This document shows positions 8,273 to 16,236 of a stretch of DNA of 51,609 nt, one piece after another (position 1 is the first letter of the stretch; every line of letters starts with the position of its first letter). Source of the stretch: Kineothrix sp. MSJ-39 (lineage in GTDB: Bacteria > Bacillota > Clostridia > Lachnospirales > Lachnospiraceae); NCBI RefSeq assembly GCF_018917935.1, contig NZ_JAHLPN010000022.1:1-51609 (forward strand). The letters are read 5' to 3'. Both the position numbers and the translations under genes were made by a program. Under the pieces are notes generated by a model. It was not told the DNA's origin. It ran no database searches and saw nothing but the letters and a program-made list of their open reading frames with translations.

Positions 8273-8728
8273 ATGTTAGAAATTGGAACAAAAGCACCGG
8301 GCTTTGAATTGCCAGATCAGAATGGAGAAATGCATAAATTAAGTGATTATGCAGGCAGGAAAGTGATTTTATATTTTTATCCAAAGGATAATACTGCAGG
8401 ATGCACGAAGCAGGCATGTGGCTTTTCAGAGCGTTATCCTCAGTTTACGGAAAAAGGTGCGGTTATTCTCGGAGTCAGTAAGGATTCTGTAGCATCTCAC
8501 AAGAGATTTGAAGAAAAATATGGACTTGCATTTACACTTTTAGCCGATCTGGAGCGTAAAGTTATGGAAGCATATGATGTCTGGAAAGAAAAGAAAAACT
8601 ATGGAAAAGTTTCTATGGGTGTGGTAAGAACCACATATCTTATTGATGAGCAGGGGGTTATCATCAAAGCCAATGATAAAGTCAAAGCGGCAGATGATCC
8701 AGAAAATATGCTTAAGGAATTAGATTGA
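8273..8728 (+). CDS. bcp: Thioredoxin-dependent thiol peroxidase (BCP/peroxiredoxin Q)
   Basis: 151-residue atypical 2-Cys peroxiredoxin that reduces hydrogen peroxide and organic hydroperoxides with electrons from thioredoxin, in the cytoplasm. The peroxidatic Cys44 and resolving Cys49 are seen in TAGCTKQAC, in the usual fold (YFYPKDNTAGCT). Length is normal for the family. Start ATG 8273 follows AGGTGGAG. The stop codon overlaps the yaaA start by one base (TGATG), so the two are translationally coupled. Confidence 0.95.
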   Translation: MLEIGTKAPGFELPDQNGEMHKLSDYAGRKVILYFYPKDNTAGCTKQACGFSERYPQFTEKGAVILGVSKDSVASHKRFEEKYGLAFTLLADLERKVMEAYDVWKEKKNYGKVSMGVVRTTYLIDEQGVIIKANDKVKAADDPENMLKELD

Positions 8729-9477
8729 TGAAGATTATATTATCTCCTGCAAAAAAGATGATTACGGATACTGACAGTATAGAGCCAGTTGCTTTACCGG
8801 AGTTTGTTGATAAGACAACAGAGTTATTAAGCTGGTTGAAAGATAAGTCAAAAGAGGAACTGAAAGCTATCTGGAAATGTAATGACAAAATTGCAGAACA
8901 AAACTTTTATAGATTGGAAAACATGGATCTTTACCATATACTCACTCCGGCTGTTTTATCATATGAAGGAATTGCTTTTCAATATATGGCACCATCTGTG
9001 TTTGAGGATAGACAGTTTGATTATATACAAAACCATTTGAGAATATTATCTGCATTTTATGGTGTTCTGAAACCGATGGATGGAGTGACACCTTATCGGT
9101 TAGAAATGCAGGCAAAGGTTGAAATAGAAGATGCAAAAAATCTGTATGAGTATTGGGGAGAATTGTTATACCACTCAGTAATTGATGACAGCAGGATTAT
9201 CATTAATCTTGCATCAAAAGAATACGCAAGATGTATAGAAAAGTATCTGACACCGCAGGATAGATATATTACGGTTGCATTTTGTGAGTTATCCGGAGAT
9301 AAACTGGTAACAAAAGGTACATATGCCAAGATGGCTCGTGGCGAAATGGTCAGATTTATGGCAGAAAATAATATTGATAATCCAATAGAGATTCAGAAAT
9401 TTGACAGGCTTGGCTATTTTTTCCGGTCTGATTTGTCATCAGATACAGAATATGTTTTTGAACGAAAAACAGAATAA
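8728..9477 (+). CDS. yaaA: Peroxide stress protein YaaA (UPF0246)
   Basis: 249 residues beginning MKIILSPAKKM, the hallmark of the YaaA/DUF328 family. In E. coli YaaA is induced by hydrogen peroxide, lowers free intracellular iron and binds DNA; the same role is inferred here. The YxxxxGxAFxYM-like segment (YEGIAFQYMAPSVF) and the C-terminal FDRLGYFFRSDLSSD are typical. ATG 8728 is chosen over the TTG at 8725, as it matches the family N-terminus and overlaps the bcp stop by one base. Confidence 0.93.
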   Translation: MKIILSPAKKMITDTDSIEPVALPEFVDKTTELLSWLKDKSKEELKAIWKCNDKIAEQNFYRLENMDLYHILTPAVLSYEGIAFQYMAPSVFEDRQFDYIQNHLRILSAFYGVLKPMDGVTPYRLEMQAKVEIEDAKNLYEYWGELLYHSVIDDSRIIINLASKEYARCIEKYLTPQDRYITVAFCELSGDKLVTKGTYAKMARGEMVRFMAENNIDNPIEIQKFDRLGYFFRSDLSSDTEYVFERKTE

Positions 9478-9488
9478 TGTTTTAGATT

Positions 9489-9516
9489 AAAGATGATCAT
9501 TGTGGTCATCTTTTTA
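9489..9516 (+). terminator. Rho-independent terminator after yaaA
   Basis: Eleven-base-pair stem (AAAGATGATCA with TGGTCATCTTT, one G-U pair), three-base loop TTG, then TTTTTAT overlapping the stem end. It separates the bcp-yaaA unit from the Fur-type regulator. Confidence 0.8.
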
Positions 9517-9536
9517 TAATAATGAGAATTATTACT
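9517..9536 (+). promoter_or_regulatory. Fur/PerR-box-like operator
   Basis: Inverted repeat TAATAAT-GAGA-ATTATTA (9517-9534). Compared by hand with the classical 19-base Fur box, 9518-9536 agrees at 15 of 19 positions. It sits 8-9 nt upstream of the -35 element of the regulator gene, so autoregulation by the metal- or peroxide-sensing product is likely. Confidence 0.65.
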
Positions 9537-9544
9537 ATTTTGTA

Positions 9545-9573
9545 TTGACAACAAATCTAAAACAGTATATAAT
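9545..9573 (+). promoter_or_regulatory. Consensus sigma-A promoter for the Fur-type regulator operon
   Basis: TTGACA (9545-9550), 17-nt spacer, TATAAT (9568-9573): a perfect match to both hexamers. Downstream, before the ribosome binding site, lie a 9-bp direct repeat AATCCTAAT (9571-9579 and 9588-9596) and the palindrome ATTAA-GAA-TTAAT (9578-9590), a possible second operator at the transcription start. Confidence 0.85.
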
Positions 9574-9607
9574 CCTAATTAAGAATTAATCCTAATAAGG
9601 AGGACGG

Positions 9608-10015
9608 ATGACAAATAGGAGAAACACAATTCAGAAAGACCTGGTAAGAAATGCTGTATATGAGATGAAACGGCATGTTACAGCAAATGAGGTTTATGAT
9701 TTTATAAAAGAAACACATCCTACAATCGGAAAAGGCACTGTATATAGAAATCTTGATATATTGGTAGAGGAAGGGGCATTAAGAAAGGTTGAAGTCCCGG
9801 ATGGACCGAACCGGTTTGATTTTACATTGAAAAATCATTACCATGTCAGATGCATAAAATGCGGTGAGGTTTCAGATGTGGATATGGATGAAATACCAGA
9901 CTTGCTGGAAAGAATTCATAACACGCATGGAATTGATTTTTTGGATTATGATATTTCGTTTAAAGGCATTTGCCCGAAATGCAGGGAGAAGGTAAAGGAG
10001 GAGAAAAATGGATAG
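9608..10015 (+). CDS. Fur-family transcriptional regulator, PerR-like
   Basis: 135 residues: winged helix (about 1-80, with [27 protein letters not shown]) and a metal-binding dimerisation domain. The structural zinc site is visible as CxxC pairs CIKC and CPKC, and the regulatory-metal histidines as HYHVRC. PerR members sense peroxide through iron-catalysed histidine oxidation; Fur members sense iron. PerR is favoured because the gene sits with peroxide and superoxide enzymes. AAGGAGG precedes ATG 9608. It overlaps the next gene by 8 nt. Confidence 0.9.
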   Translation: MTNRRNTIQKDLVRNAVYEMKRHVTANEVYDFIKETHPTIGKGTVYRNLDILVEEGALRKVEVPDGPNRFDFTLKNHYHVRCIKCGEVSDVDMDEIPDLLERIHNTHGIDFLDYDISFKGICPKCREKVKEEKNG

Positions 10016-11189
10016 GAAAGCAATGTATAAGCTGAGTTATGGATTGTTTGTACTGACTGCCAGAGAAGACGAAAAAGACAATGGATGTATTATTAATACA
10101 GCCATTCAGGCAGCTTCAGAACCAAACCAGTTAAGTATCTGCGTCAATAAAGCAAATTACACGCATGATATGATTCAGAGAACTGGAAAATTCACAGTAT
10201 CGGTCTTAAGTCAGAAGGCACAGTTTGAATTGTTCAAACATTTTGGCTTCCAATCAGGAAGGGATACCAATAAATTTGAAGCATTTGAAAAGTGTTCCAG
10301 AGGCACAAATGGTATTTATTATATTACAGAAGGTACAAATGCATATATTTCTGTAACAGTTAATAAAACAGAGGATTTAGGCTCACATACGATGTTTATC
10401 GGTGAGATAACCGATATGGAGGTTTTAAGTAATGTTCCTTCAGTCACATATGATTATTACCAGAATAATATTAAGCCAAAGCCACAGGCAGTCGGAAAAA
10501 CTGAGGATGGACAGACAATATGGCGTTGCAGAATCTGCGGATATGAATATGTAGGAGAAGAATTACCGGACGATTTTATATGTCCTTTATGTAAGCACCC
10601 GGCATCAGATTTTGAAAAAGTAGTAAAGAAAACGGAGGTAAAAGAGATGGCAGCAAACAAATACGCAGGAACACAGACAGAGAAGAATTTACAGGAGGCA
10701 TTTGCAGGGGAATCACAGGCAAGAAATAAGTATACTTATTTTGCATCTGTAGCAAAAAAGGAAGGCTATGAGCAGATGGCTGCATTATTTTTAAAGACCG
10801 CAGATAACGAGAAAGAACATGCAAAGATGTGGTTCAAGGAATTAGCAGGAATTGGTGATACAAAGGAAAATCTGGCGGCAGCGGCAGAAGGCGAAAATTA
10901 CGAGTGGACAGATATGTATGAAGGTTTTGCTAAAACTGCTGAGGAAGAAGGCTTCCCTGAGCTTGCTGCAAAATTCAGGGCAGTAGGAGAGATTGAGAAG
11001 CATCACGAAGAGAGATATCGTGCACTTCTTAAGAACATTGAAACTGCACAGGTATTTGAAAAGAGTGAAGTTAAGGTATGGGAATGCCGTAACTGCGGTC
11101 ATATTGTAGTGGGAACAAAAGCTCCGGAGGTATGTCCTGTATGTAATCATCCACAGAGCTATTTTGAAGTACATGAAGAAAACTATTAA
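10008..11189 (+). CDS. Flavin reductase-rubredoxin-rubrerythrin fusion protein
   Basis: 393 residues in three modules. Residues 1-165 form an FMN-binding flavin-reductase domain (HRB/flavoredoxin-like). Residues 172-203 are a rubredoxin (C174-x2-C177, C192-x2-C195). Residues 214-393 are a complete rubrerythrin: a ferritin-like di-iron helix bundle ([38 protein letters not shown]) plus a C-terminal rubredoxin (CRNC ... CPVC). Rubrerythrin reduces hydrogen peroxide, and the N-terminal modules could pass electrons from NAD(P)H to it. The linker contains GGAGG 8 nt before an in-frame ATG at 10647, so free rubrerythrin may also be made. It starts within the end of the Fur-like gene and has its own AAGGAGG. 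Confidence 0.92.
   Translation: MDRKAMYKLSYGLFVLTAREDEKDNGCIINTAIQAASEPNQLSICVNKANYTHDMIQRTGKFTVSVLSQKAQFELFKHFGFQSGRDTNKFEAFEKCSRGTNGIYYITEGTNAYISVTVNKTEDLGSHTMFIGEITDMEVLSNVPSVTYDYYQNNIKPKPQAVGKTEDGQTIWRCRICGYEYVGEELPDDFICPLCKHPASDFEKVVKKTEVKEMAANKYAGTQTEKNLQEAFAGESQARNKYTYFASVAKKEGYEQMAALFLKTADNEKEHAKMWFKELAGIGDTKENLAAAAEGENYEWTDMYEGFAKTAEEEGFPELAAKFRAVGEIEKHHEERYRALLKNIETAQVFEKSEVKVWECRNCGHIVVGTKAPEVCPVCNHPQSYFEVHEENY
10634..10649 (+). promoter_or_regulatory. Internal ribosome binding site and start codon for free rubrerythrin
   Basis: GGAGG (10634-10638), 8-nt spacer, ATG (10647-10649), in frame with the fusion and exactly at the first residue of the rubrerythrin module ([15 protein letters not shown]). 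This is as strong as the gene-start sites nearby. Confidence 0.6.
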
Positions 11190-11239
11190 GGAGATGAGAT
11201 TATACGAAGAAGCAAATTATTAATTCAAAAAAGGCAGTA

Positions 11240-12160
11240 ATGATAGGCTGTGGTTTTGTCGGTTCTGCATCAGTCTTTGCTTTAATGCAGAGTGGCTTGT
11301 TTACAGAGATTGTCCTTATAGATGCAGACAAGAATAAGGCAGAGGGAGAAGCAATGGATATCAGTCATGGTATTCCATTCGCCAGTCCAATGAAGATATA
11401 TGCAGGAGATTATGATGATGTTGCTGATGCTGCAATTGTTATCATATCTGCCGGAGCGGGACAGAAACCGGGAGAAACAAGGCTTGATCTAGTAAATAAA
11501 AATGTAGCAATATTTAAGTCAATCATTCCTGAAATAGCAAAGAGAAATTTTGCAGGTATCATGCTTGTAGTAGCGAATCCGGTAGATATTTTGACACAGG
11601 TAGCAATAAAGTTATCAGGACTTCCGGAAAACAGGGTTATTGGATCTGGTACAGTGTTAGATAGTGCCAGATTAAGATATAAGCTCGGTGAACATTTATC
11701 TGTGGACAGTAGGAGTGTTCATGCATTTATAGTCGGTGAGCATGGAGACAGTGAAGTTGTAGCATGGTCATCAGCCAATGTATCCGGTGTTCCATTAAGT
11801 GAAATGTGCGAAATGCGTGGACATTACAAGCACAAGGAAAATACGGCAGAAATAGCTACAGCAGTCAAGAACAGTGCTTATGAGATTATAAACAAAAAGC
11901 ACGCTACATATTATGGAATTGCAATGTCCGTAAAAAGAATATGTGAAGTGATTATGAGAGATGAAAAATCAATACTTCCAGTATCACACATAATTCATGG
12001 AGTATATGATATTGACGGAGTGTCGTTAAGTATGCCTGCTATTGTAGGTGCAGATGGTATTGAGTCTGATATACCTATTAATTTAAGTGGCGATGAGGCG
12101 TTAAAGCTTAAGGAATCTGCAGATTCTTTGAAAAAGATTATAGAGACAATTGAATTATAA
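11240..12160 (+). CDS. ldh: L-lactate dehydrogenase, start codon apparently lost or displaced
   Basis: NAD-dependent L-LDH converting pyruvate and lactate. The Rossmann motif is GCGFVGSA and the active-site histidine lies in VGEHGDSEV; the conserved NPVDILT and GSGTVLDSAR segments are present. From ATG 11240 the protein has 306 residues and begins directly at the first glycine loop, lacking about 12 family-typical residues. The missing part is encoded in frame upstream (11204-11239, TKKQIINSKKAV), with AAGGAG at 11188-11193, but its first codon is ACG. Either initiation occurs at ATG 11240 (weak AAGG 5 nt upstream), or a base change removed the true start. In the cluster it could remove NADH or lactate when oxygen is present. 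Confidence 0.85.
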   Translation: MIGCGFVGSASVFALMQSGLFTEIVLIDADKNKAEGEAMDISHGIPFASPMKIYAGDYDDVADAAIVIISAGAGQKPGETRLDLVNKNVAIFKSIIPEIAKRNFAGIMLVVANPVDILTQVAIKLSGLPENRVIGSGTVLDSARLRYKLGEHLSVDSRSVHAFIVGEHGDSEVVAWSSANVSGVPLSEMCEMRGHYKHKENTAEIATAVKNSAYEIINKKHATYYGIAMSVKRICEVIMRDEKSILPVSHIIHGVYDIDGVSLSMPAIVGADGIESDIPINLSGDEALKLKESADSLKKIIETIEL

Positions 12161-12187
12161 ATTTTACACATGGAAGGAGATAAAATC

Positions 12188-12559
12188 ATGGAAGTAAAGT
12201 ATTATATATGTAAGCATTGTGGAAACATAGTTGAAAAGGTAAAGGATAAAGGTGTACCTGTAATTTGTTGTGGAGAACCTATGCAGGAATTAAAAGCTGG
12301 AGTGACAGATGCTGCTGTTGAGAAGCACGTACCTGTATATACAGTGGAAGGCAGTCATGTTCATGTTGTAGTAGGAGAGACAAAACATCCTATGCTTGAA
12401 GAGCATTTCATTGAGTGGATTACATTAAGTACCAATCAAGGAATATACAGAAAACAGTTAAATCCAGGGCAGGAGCCGGTAGCAGATTTTTGTCTTTGCG
12501 ATGGTGAACTGGTAGAAGAAGTATATGCATATTGTAATCTGCATGGATTATGGAAATGA
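12188..12559 (+). CDS. dfx: Desulfoferrodoxin (class I superoxide reductase, 2Fe-SOR)
   Basis: 123 residues. The N-terminal desulforedoxin domain has the four iron-binding cysteines C-x2-C and CC (YICKHCGN ... VICCGEP). The catalytic SOR domain shows EKHVPVY, HVHVVVG, KHPMLEEHFIEWI and the CNLHGLW iron-ligand motif. It reduces superoxide to hydrogen peroxide without producing oxygen, receiving electrons from rubredoxin, whose gene follows. Start ATG 12188 is chosen, since GAAGGAG lies 9 nt upstream; the ATG at 12170 is part of that leader. Confidence 0.95.
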   Translation: MEVKYYICKHCGNIVEKVKDKGVPVICCGEPMQELKAGVTDAAVEKHVPVYTVEGSHVHVVVGETKHPMLEEHFIEWITLSTNQGIYRKQLNPGQEPVADFCLCDGELVEEVYAYCNLHGLWK

Positions 12560-12653
12560 TAGAAGCATTTATAAATATTAAGATTACAGAACAACACAAA
12601 TATAACCAGTAATATAGGCTGTGTATTAATATATTTACAAGGAGGAACAACAA

Positions 12654-12809
12654 ATGAAATACGTATGTGACGTTTGCGGATGGGAATACGATGAGGAGAA
12701 AGGATATCCAGAAGGTGGTATTGCACCTGGTACAAAGTGGGAGGATATTCCGGAAGATTTTGAATGTCCGTTATGCTCTGTAGGAAAAGATCAGTTCTCA
12801 GAAGCATAA
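12654..12809 (+). CDS. Rubredoxin
   Basis: 51-residue single rubredoxin domain with both iron-binding knuckles ([10 protein letters not shown] and [11 protein letters not shown]) and the usual aromatic core (WEDIPEDF). It is the expected electron donor for desulfoferrodoxin and rubrerythrin. AAGGAGG lies 9 nt before ATG 12654. The gene sits 94 nt after the desulfoferrodoxin gene and 24 nt before the HD-GYP gene, all on one strand. Confidence 0.93.
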   Translation: MKYVCDVCGWEYDEEKGYPEGGIAPGTKWEDIPEDFECPLCSVGKDQFSEA

Positions 12810-12833
12810 ATATATTATGATAGGATTATACCA

Positions 12834-14063
12834 ATGAAAGAAGAACTAAGTATAGATATCATCGGACTTGCAGGAGCCTGTTCTTATGCTTTGGATTGTA
12901 TAGAAGCAGAGTTGGTAAATATCAAAAACAAACATGGAAAAAGAGTGGCTTATATAAGTATATGCATGGCTGAATATTGGAAAATTCAAGGTGATGAATT
13001 ACAAGATTTAGCCATGTGTGCTTTACTGCATGATAATGCTTTGACACAATATATTTCGGAAGAACTGAAAAAGGATTCCGTTATTGACTTTAAAAAAGAT
13101 TTATCCGAGAAAAAAACGTATCTTCATTGTGTTTATGGTGAAAACAATATTACTAAAATTCCTTTTAAAACAGATGTTTCAAATGTGATTTTATATCATC
13201 ATGAACACGCTGATGGAACTGGTCCTTTTCAAAAAAAGTGGCAGGAAATTCCATTGTTTGCACGGATTATTCATCTAGCAGATACCATTGATGTTATAAG
13301 AAATAGTATTGATTCTGATGATAATAGCTGGGATTTTATGTGTCAATATCTTTCCCAAAATAAGGATAGTCTATTTGATTCGGTATGTGTTAATGCTTTT
13401 CTTCATGTATTCACAAAAGAATCGTTTATGTGTTTAAGTGATGATTCTTTTGAAACTAAGCTATGGGAAGCTATCCCAAGAGAAAAGCTGGTTTTTGATT
13501 GGGAAATGTGTAAAGATGTTGCAGATTTCTTTGCAAAGATTGTAGATTATAAATCTTCTTTTACAAGCAGACATTCTATAGGAGTAGCTGAAAAAGCATC
13601 CATGCTTGCCCAATATATGGGATATGATTCAATCACTGTACAGAAAATGTATTTAGCTGGTGCTCTGCATGATATAGGAAAAATGGCGGTAGGCAATGAA
13701 ATTCTGGAAAAACCGGATAAGCTTACGGATGATGAATTTTCTAAAATGAAAAATCATGCTGGTTATACATACCTAATATTGTCAGAGGTTAATGATTTTG
13801 AAGAAATACGAGACTGGGCAGCTTTCCATCATGAAAAATTAAATGGAAAGGGGTATCCTTTTGGAAAAACCGCTGCTGAATTAAATGAACCGGAACGTAT
13901 GATGGCATGTGTTGATATTTATCAGGCATTAACCGAGGACAGACCATATAAGAAAGGTTTATCGCACGAAAAAACGTGTGAGATGCTCGATGACATGGCG
14001 CAGAAAGGTTTTGTTGATTCTGATATTTCCAAGAAAATTAGGGAATGTTTTGGTGGAATCTAA
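12834..14063 (+). CDS. Tandem HD / HD-GYP domain protein
   Basis: 409 residues, no membrane segment. The N-terminal half is a degenerate HD domain (ALLHDNALT, then YHHEHADGTGPF). The C-terminal half (about 230-405) is a full HD-GYP domain: LHDIGKMAV with the HD pair, FHHEKLNGKGYPFG with the GYP motif, and RMMACVDIYQALTEDRPYKKG. HD-GYP proteins hydrolyse cyclic di-GMP or related dinucleotides. There is no attached receiver or PAS domain, so the first HD copy or the adjacent hemerythrin may provide sensing. The ribosome binding site is weak (TAGGAT). Confidence 0.85.
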   Translation: MKEELSIDIIGLAGACSYALDCIEAELVNIKNKHGKRVAYISICMAEYWKIQGDELQDLAMCALLHDNALTQYISEELKKDSVIDFKKDLSEKKTYLHCVYGENNITKIPFKTDVSNVILYHHEHADGTGPFQKKWQEIPLFARIIHLADTIDVIRNSIDSDDNSWDFMCQYLSQNKDSLFDSVCVNAFLHVFTKESFMCLSDDSFETKLWEAIPREKLVFDWEMCKDVADFFAKIVDYKSSFTSRHSIGVAEKASMLAQYMGYDSITVQKMYLAGALHDIGKMAVGNEILEKPDKLTDDEFSKMKNHAGYTYLILSEVNDFEEIRDWAAFHHEKLNGKGYPFGKTAAELNEPERMMACVDIYQALTEDRPYKKGLSHEKTCEMLDDMAQKGFVDSDISKKIRECFGGI

Positions 14064-14170
14064 CATTAAAAACGAGAAAATATAGGAAATTCATGAGAAA
14101 TGCATTTGCCTATTATGAATAGTATAGAACAGGTTCATAAAACAAATAAAACTGAAAGTAGGATTAATTT

Positions 14171-14569
14171 ATGTATGAAATGAAACCAGAATATTATATC
14201 GGAATAGATATGATAGATGAAGAACACAAGCAGTTATTTAAATATGCAGATGAGGCATATGAACTGCTTCATGACGAGTATACACCAGATAAATATGATA
14301 GAATTGACATAATATTGGAAAATCTTCGTGATTATACAGTAAAACATTTTACAGATGAAGAACAGTATATGGGATCTATTAATTATAAGAAGTTATTTAC
14401 ACAGAAAGTTCAGCATCAGGAATTTATACATAAACTTGATGAATTTATGGAGCATCATAATGATGAGATAGAAGATCAGGATGAACAGATTATGGGGATT
14501 TTAAAATATCTCACAGAGTGGTTAGTTAATCACATTCTGTATGTCGATGGTCAAATTCCAAAAGGCTGA
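14171..14569 (+). CDS. Bacteriohemerythrin (di-iron oxygen-binding protein)
   Basis: 132-residue single hemerythrin domain. The di-iron ligands can be seen in IDEEHKQLF, KHFTDEEQYM, QHQEFIHKL and VNHILYVD. Such proteins bind oxygen reversibly and can store, deliver or sense it. It follows the HD-GYP gene by about 107 nt and is the last gene of the oxygen-defence cluster before a terminator and the element junction. Confidence 0.92.
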   Translation: MYEMKPEYYIGIDMIDEEHKQLFKYADEAYELLHDEYTPDKYDRIDIILENLRDYTVKHFTDEEQYMGSINYKKLFTQKVQHQEFIHKLDEFMEHHNDEIEDQDEQIMGILKYLTEWLVNHILYVDGQIPKG

Positions 14570-14582
14570 TATTGTAAGAATG

Positions 14583-14615
14583 GCTGTTATTCTTTAGGGA
14601 GTAGCAGCTTTTTTC
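14583..14615 (+). terminator. Terminator closing the oxygen-defence cluster
   Basis: Seven-base-pair stem (GCTGTTA with TAGCAGC, one G-U pair), 12-nt loop, then a run of six Ts and further T-rich sequence, 14 nt after the hemerythrin stop codon. Confidence 0.7.
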
Positions 14616-14649
14616 TATTTTGAATATAAAATCTGACACCTACACTTGA

Positions 14650-15369
14650 CAATATGCTTATGAACGCGGCGTCGGGGAAGGCGTCAGAAACTGTGGTATT
14701 CTGAGAGAAGAATTATTTGTGGTATCCAAGGTGGCAGCAGAGCATAAGACCTACGAAGAAGCAATGAACGGTATCAACAAAACACTTGAAACCATGGGAC
14801 TGGATTATCTGGATATGATGATCATTCATTCTCCACAGCCATGGGTAAAGGTAAATCAGTCTGAAGACCGTTATGTAGAAGGAAACAGAGCTGCATGGAA
14901 AGCACTTGAGGATGCTTATAAGGCAGGTAAGCTGAAAGCAATCGGTATTTCCAATTTCCAGATCGGCGACATTGAGAGCCTGCTGGAAACGGCCGAGATC
15001 AAACCGATGGTAAACCAGATCCTTTTGCATATCAGTAATACACCACTGGAGCTTGTAGAGTACTGCCAGAAAAACGGAATCGCAGTAGAAGCATATTCTC
15101 CGATCGCACATGGTGAGATCTTAAATCAGCCACAGATCAAAGAAATGGCAGACAAATACGGCGTATCCGTTCCACAGCTCTGCATTCGTTATACCCTGCA
15201 GCTTGGCGCGATCTCACTGCCGAAAACAGGAAATCCTGCGCATATGAAGACAAATGCAGATGTAGATTTTGAGATCAGTGCAGAGGATATGGAAGTGCTG
15301 AAGCATTTTAAGAAGATCGAAAGCTACGGTGCAAACAGCGGATTTCCGGTATACGGCGGAAGATTATAA
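14650..15369 (+). pseudogene. Aldo/keto reductase, 5'-truncated at the accessory-region junction
   Basis: Aldo/keto reductase sequence is readable without a break from codon 14650 to the stop at 15367-15369: YERGVGEGVRNCG, FVVSKVAAEHKT, LDYLDMMIIHSPQPW, KAIGISNF and SLPKTGNP. A TGA in frame at 14647-14649 and loss of similarity mark its 5' edge. About the first 60 residues (first beta strands and the catalytic Asp-Tyr region) are missing, and there is no start codon or ribosome binding site. Composition changes here from AT-rich to GC-richer. The missing part is expected on the far side of the inserted element, outside the window. Confidence 0.8.
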
Positions 15370-15388
15370 AACAGGAGGCAACAGTAAG

Positions 15389-16063
15389 ATGAAACGACCA
15401 TATATCATCTGTCACATGATGATCTCTTTGGATGGCAGGATCGATTGTGCCATGACATCCAAGCTGCGCGGCGTGAACGACTACTACACAACGCTGGAGG
15501 AGATAAAGGTACCGACAACGGTAAGCGGACGTGTGACGGCAGAACTTGAAATGGCAGAGCCGGGCGAATTTGTACCGGAGCATACGGAAAGTTATGGGCA
15601 GGAAGGATGTTCCAAACAGGCAGATGCTGCGGGCTATGAAGTGGTGATCGACACCAAGGGAAAATTGCTCTGGCCGGATGCAGCAGGAATGGAGAAGCCT
15701 TACCTGATCGTAACCAGTGAGCAGGTAACAAAGGAATATCTGGCATATCTGGACAGCCGGCATATTTCGTGGATCGCTTGTGGAAAAGAGCAGGTGGATC
15801 TGCAGCGTGCAGTGGAAATCCTTGCGGATAAGTTTGGGGTAACCAGACTCGGTGTTGTCGGCGGTTCCAAGATTAACACTGCTTTCTTAGAAGCCGGTCT
15901 TTTAGATGAGATCAGTATTCTGATCGGTGCAGGGATCGATGGCAGAGGCGGAATGCCTGCGGTCTTTGACGGACTTGATATGTCCCACGATGTGACCGGG
16001 CTGAAGCTTCTGGATGTGAAGAAATTTGGCAGCGATGCTGTCTGGCTCCGGTATCAGTGTTAG
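15389..16063 (+). CDS. RibD C-terminal-domain / dihydrofolate-reductase-like reductase
   Basis: 224 residues with the RibD_C fold: N-terminal strand and substrate loop (PYIICHMMISLDGRI), the NADPH-binding VTRLGVVGGSKINTAFLEAGLLDEI segment in two parts, and FGSDAVWLRYQC at the end. Members reduce pyrimidine-like riboflavin intermediates or act as broad-range reductases; without a deaminase domain or rib genes nearby, its substrate is open. Start ATG 15389 is preceded by AGGAGG 11 nt upstream, 20 nt after the aldo/keto reductase stop, so the two were probably one operon before truncation. Confidence 0.85.
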   Translation: MKRPYIICHMMISLDGRIDCAMTSKLRGVNDYYTTLEEIKVPTTVSGRVTAELEMAEPGEFVPEHTESYGQEGCSKQADAAGYEVVIDTKGKLLWPDAAGMEKPYLIVTSEQVTKEYLAYLDSRHISWIACGKEQVDLQRAVEILADKFGVTRLGVVGGSKINTAFLEAGLLDEISILIGAGIDGRGGMPAVFDGLDMSHDVTGLKLLDVKKFGSDAVWLRYQC

Positions 16064-16118
16064 GGTAGACAGCATGCTGACTTCAGAAGGGCAAGTACAT
16101 AAAATATATTTTCAGAAT

Positions 16119-16167
16119 AGGACTAAATGATATGTAGGAAAACTATTGTCAGTTAGTCCTATTTTTG
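16119..16167 (+). terminator. Terminator-like hairpin after the RibD-like gene
   Basis: Eight-base-pair stem AGGACTAA with TTAGTCCT around a 26-nt loop, followed by ATTTTTG. The long loop makes it a moderate candidate. It lies between the RibD-like gene and the AT-rich NYN/PIN-like gene. Confidence 0.5.
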
Positions 16168-16236
16168 CTATATATAAAAGAAGGGAAAGGCATATACGAC
16201 TATAGAAATTATCAGATGCTTTTAGGAGGGAATATA

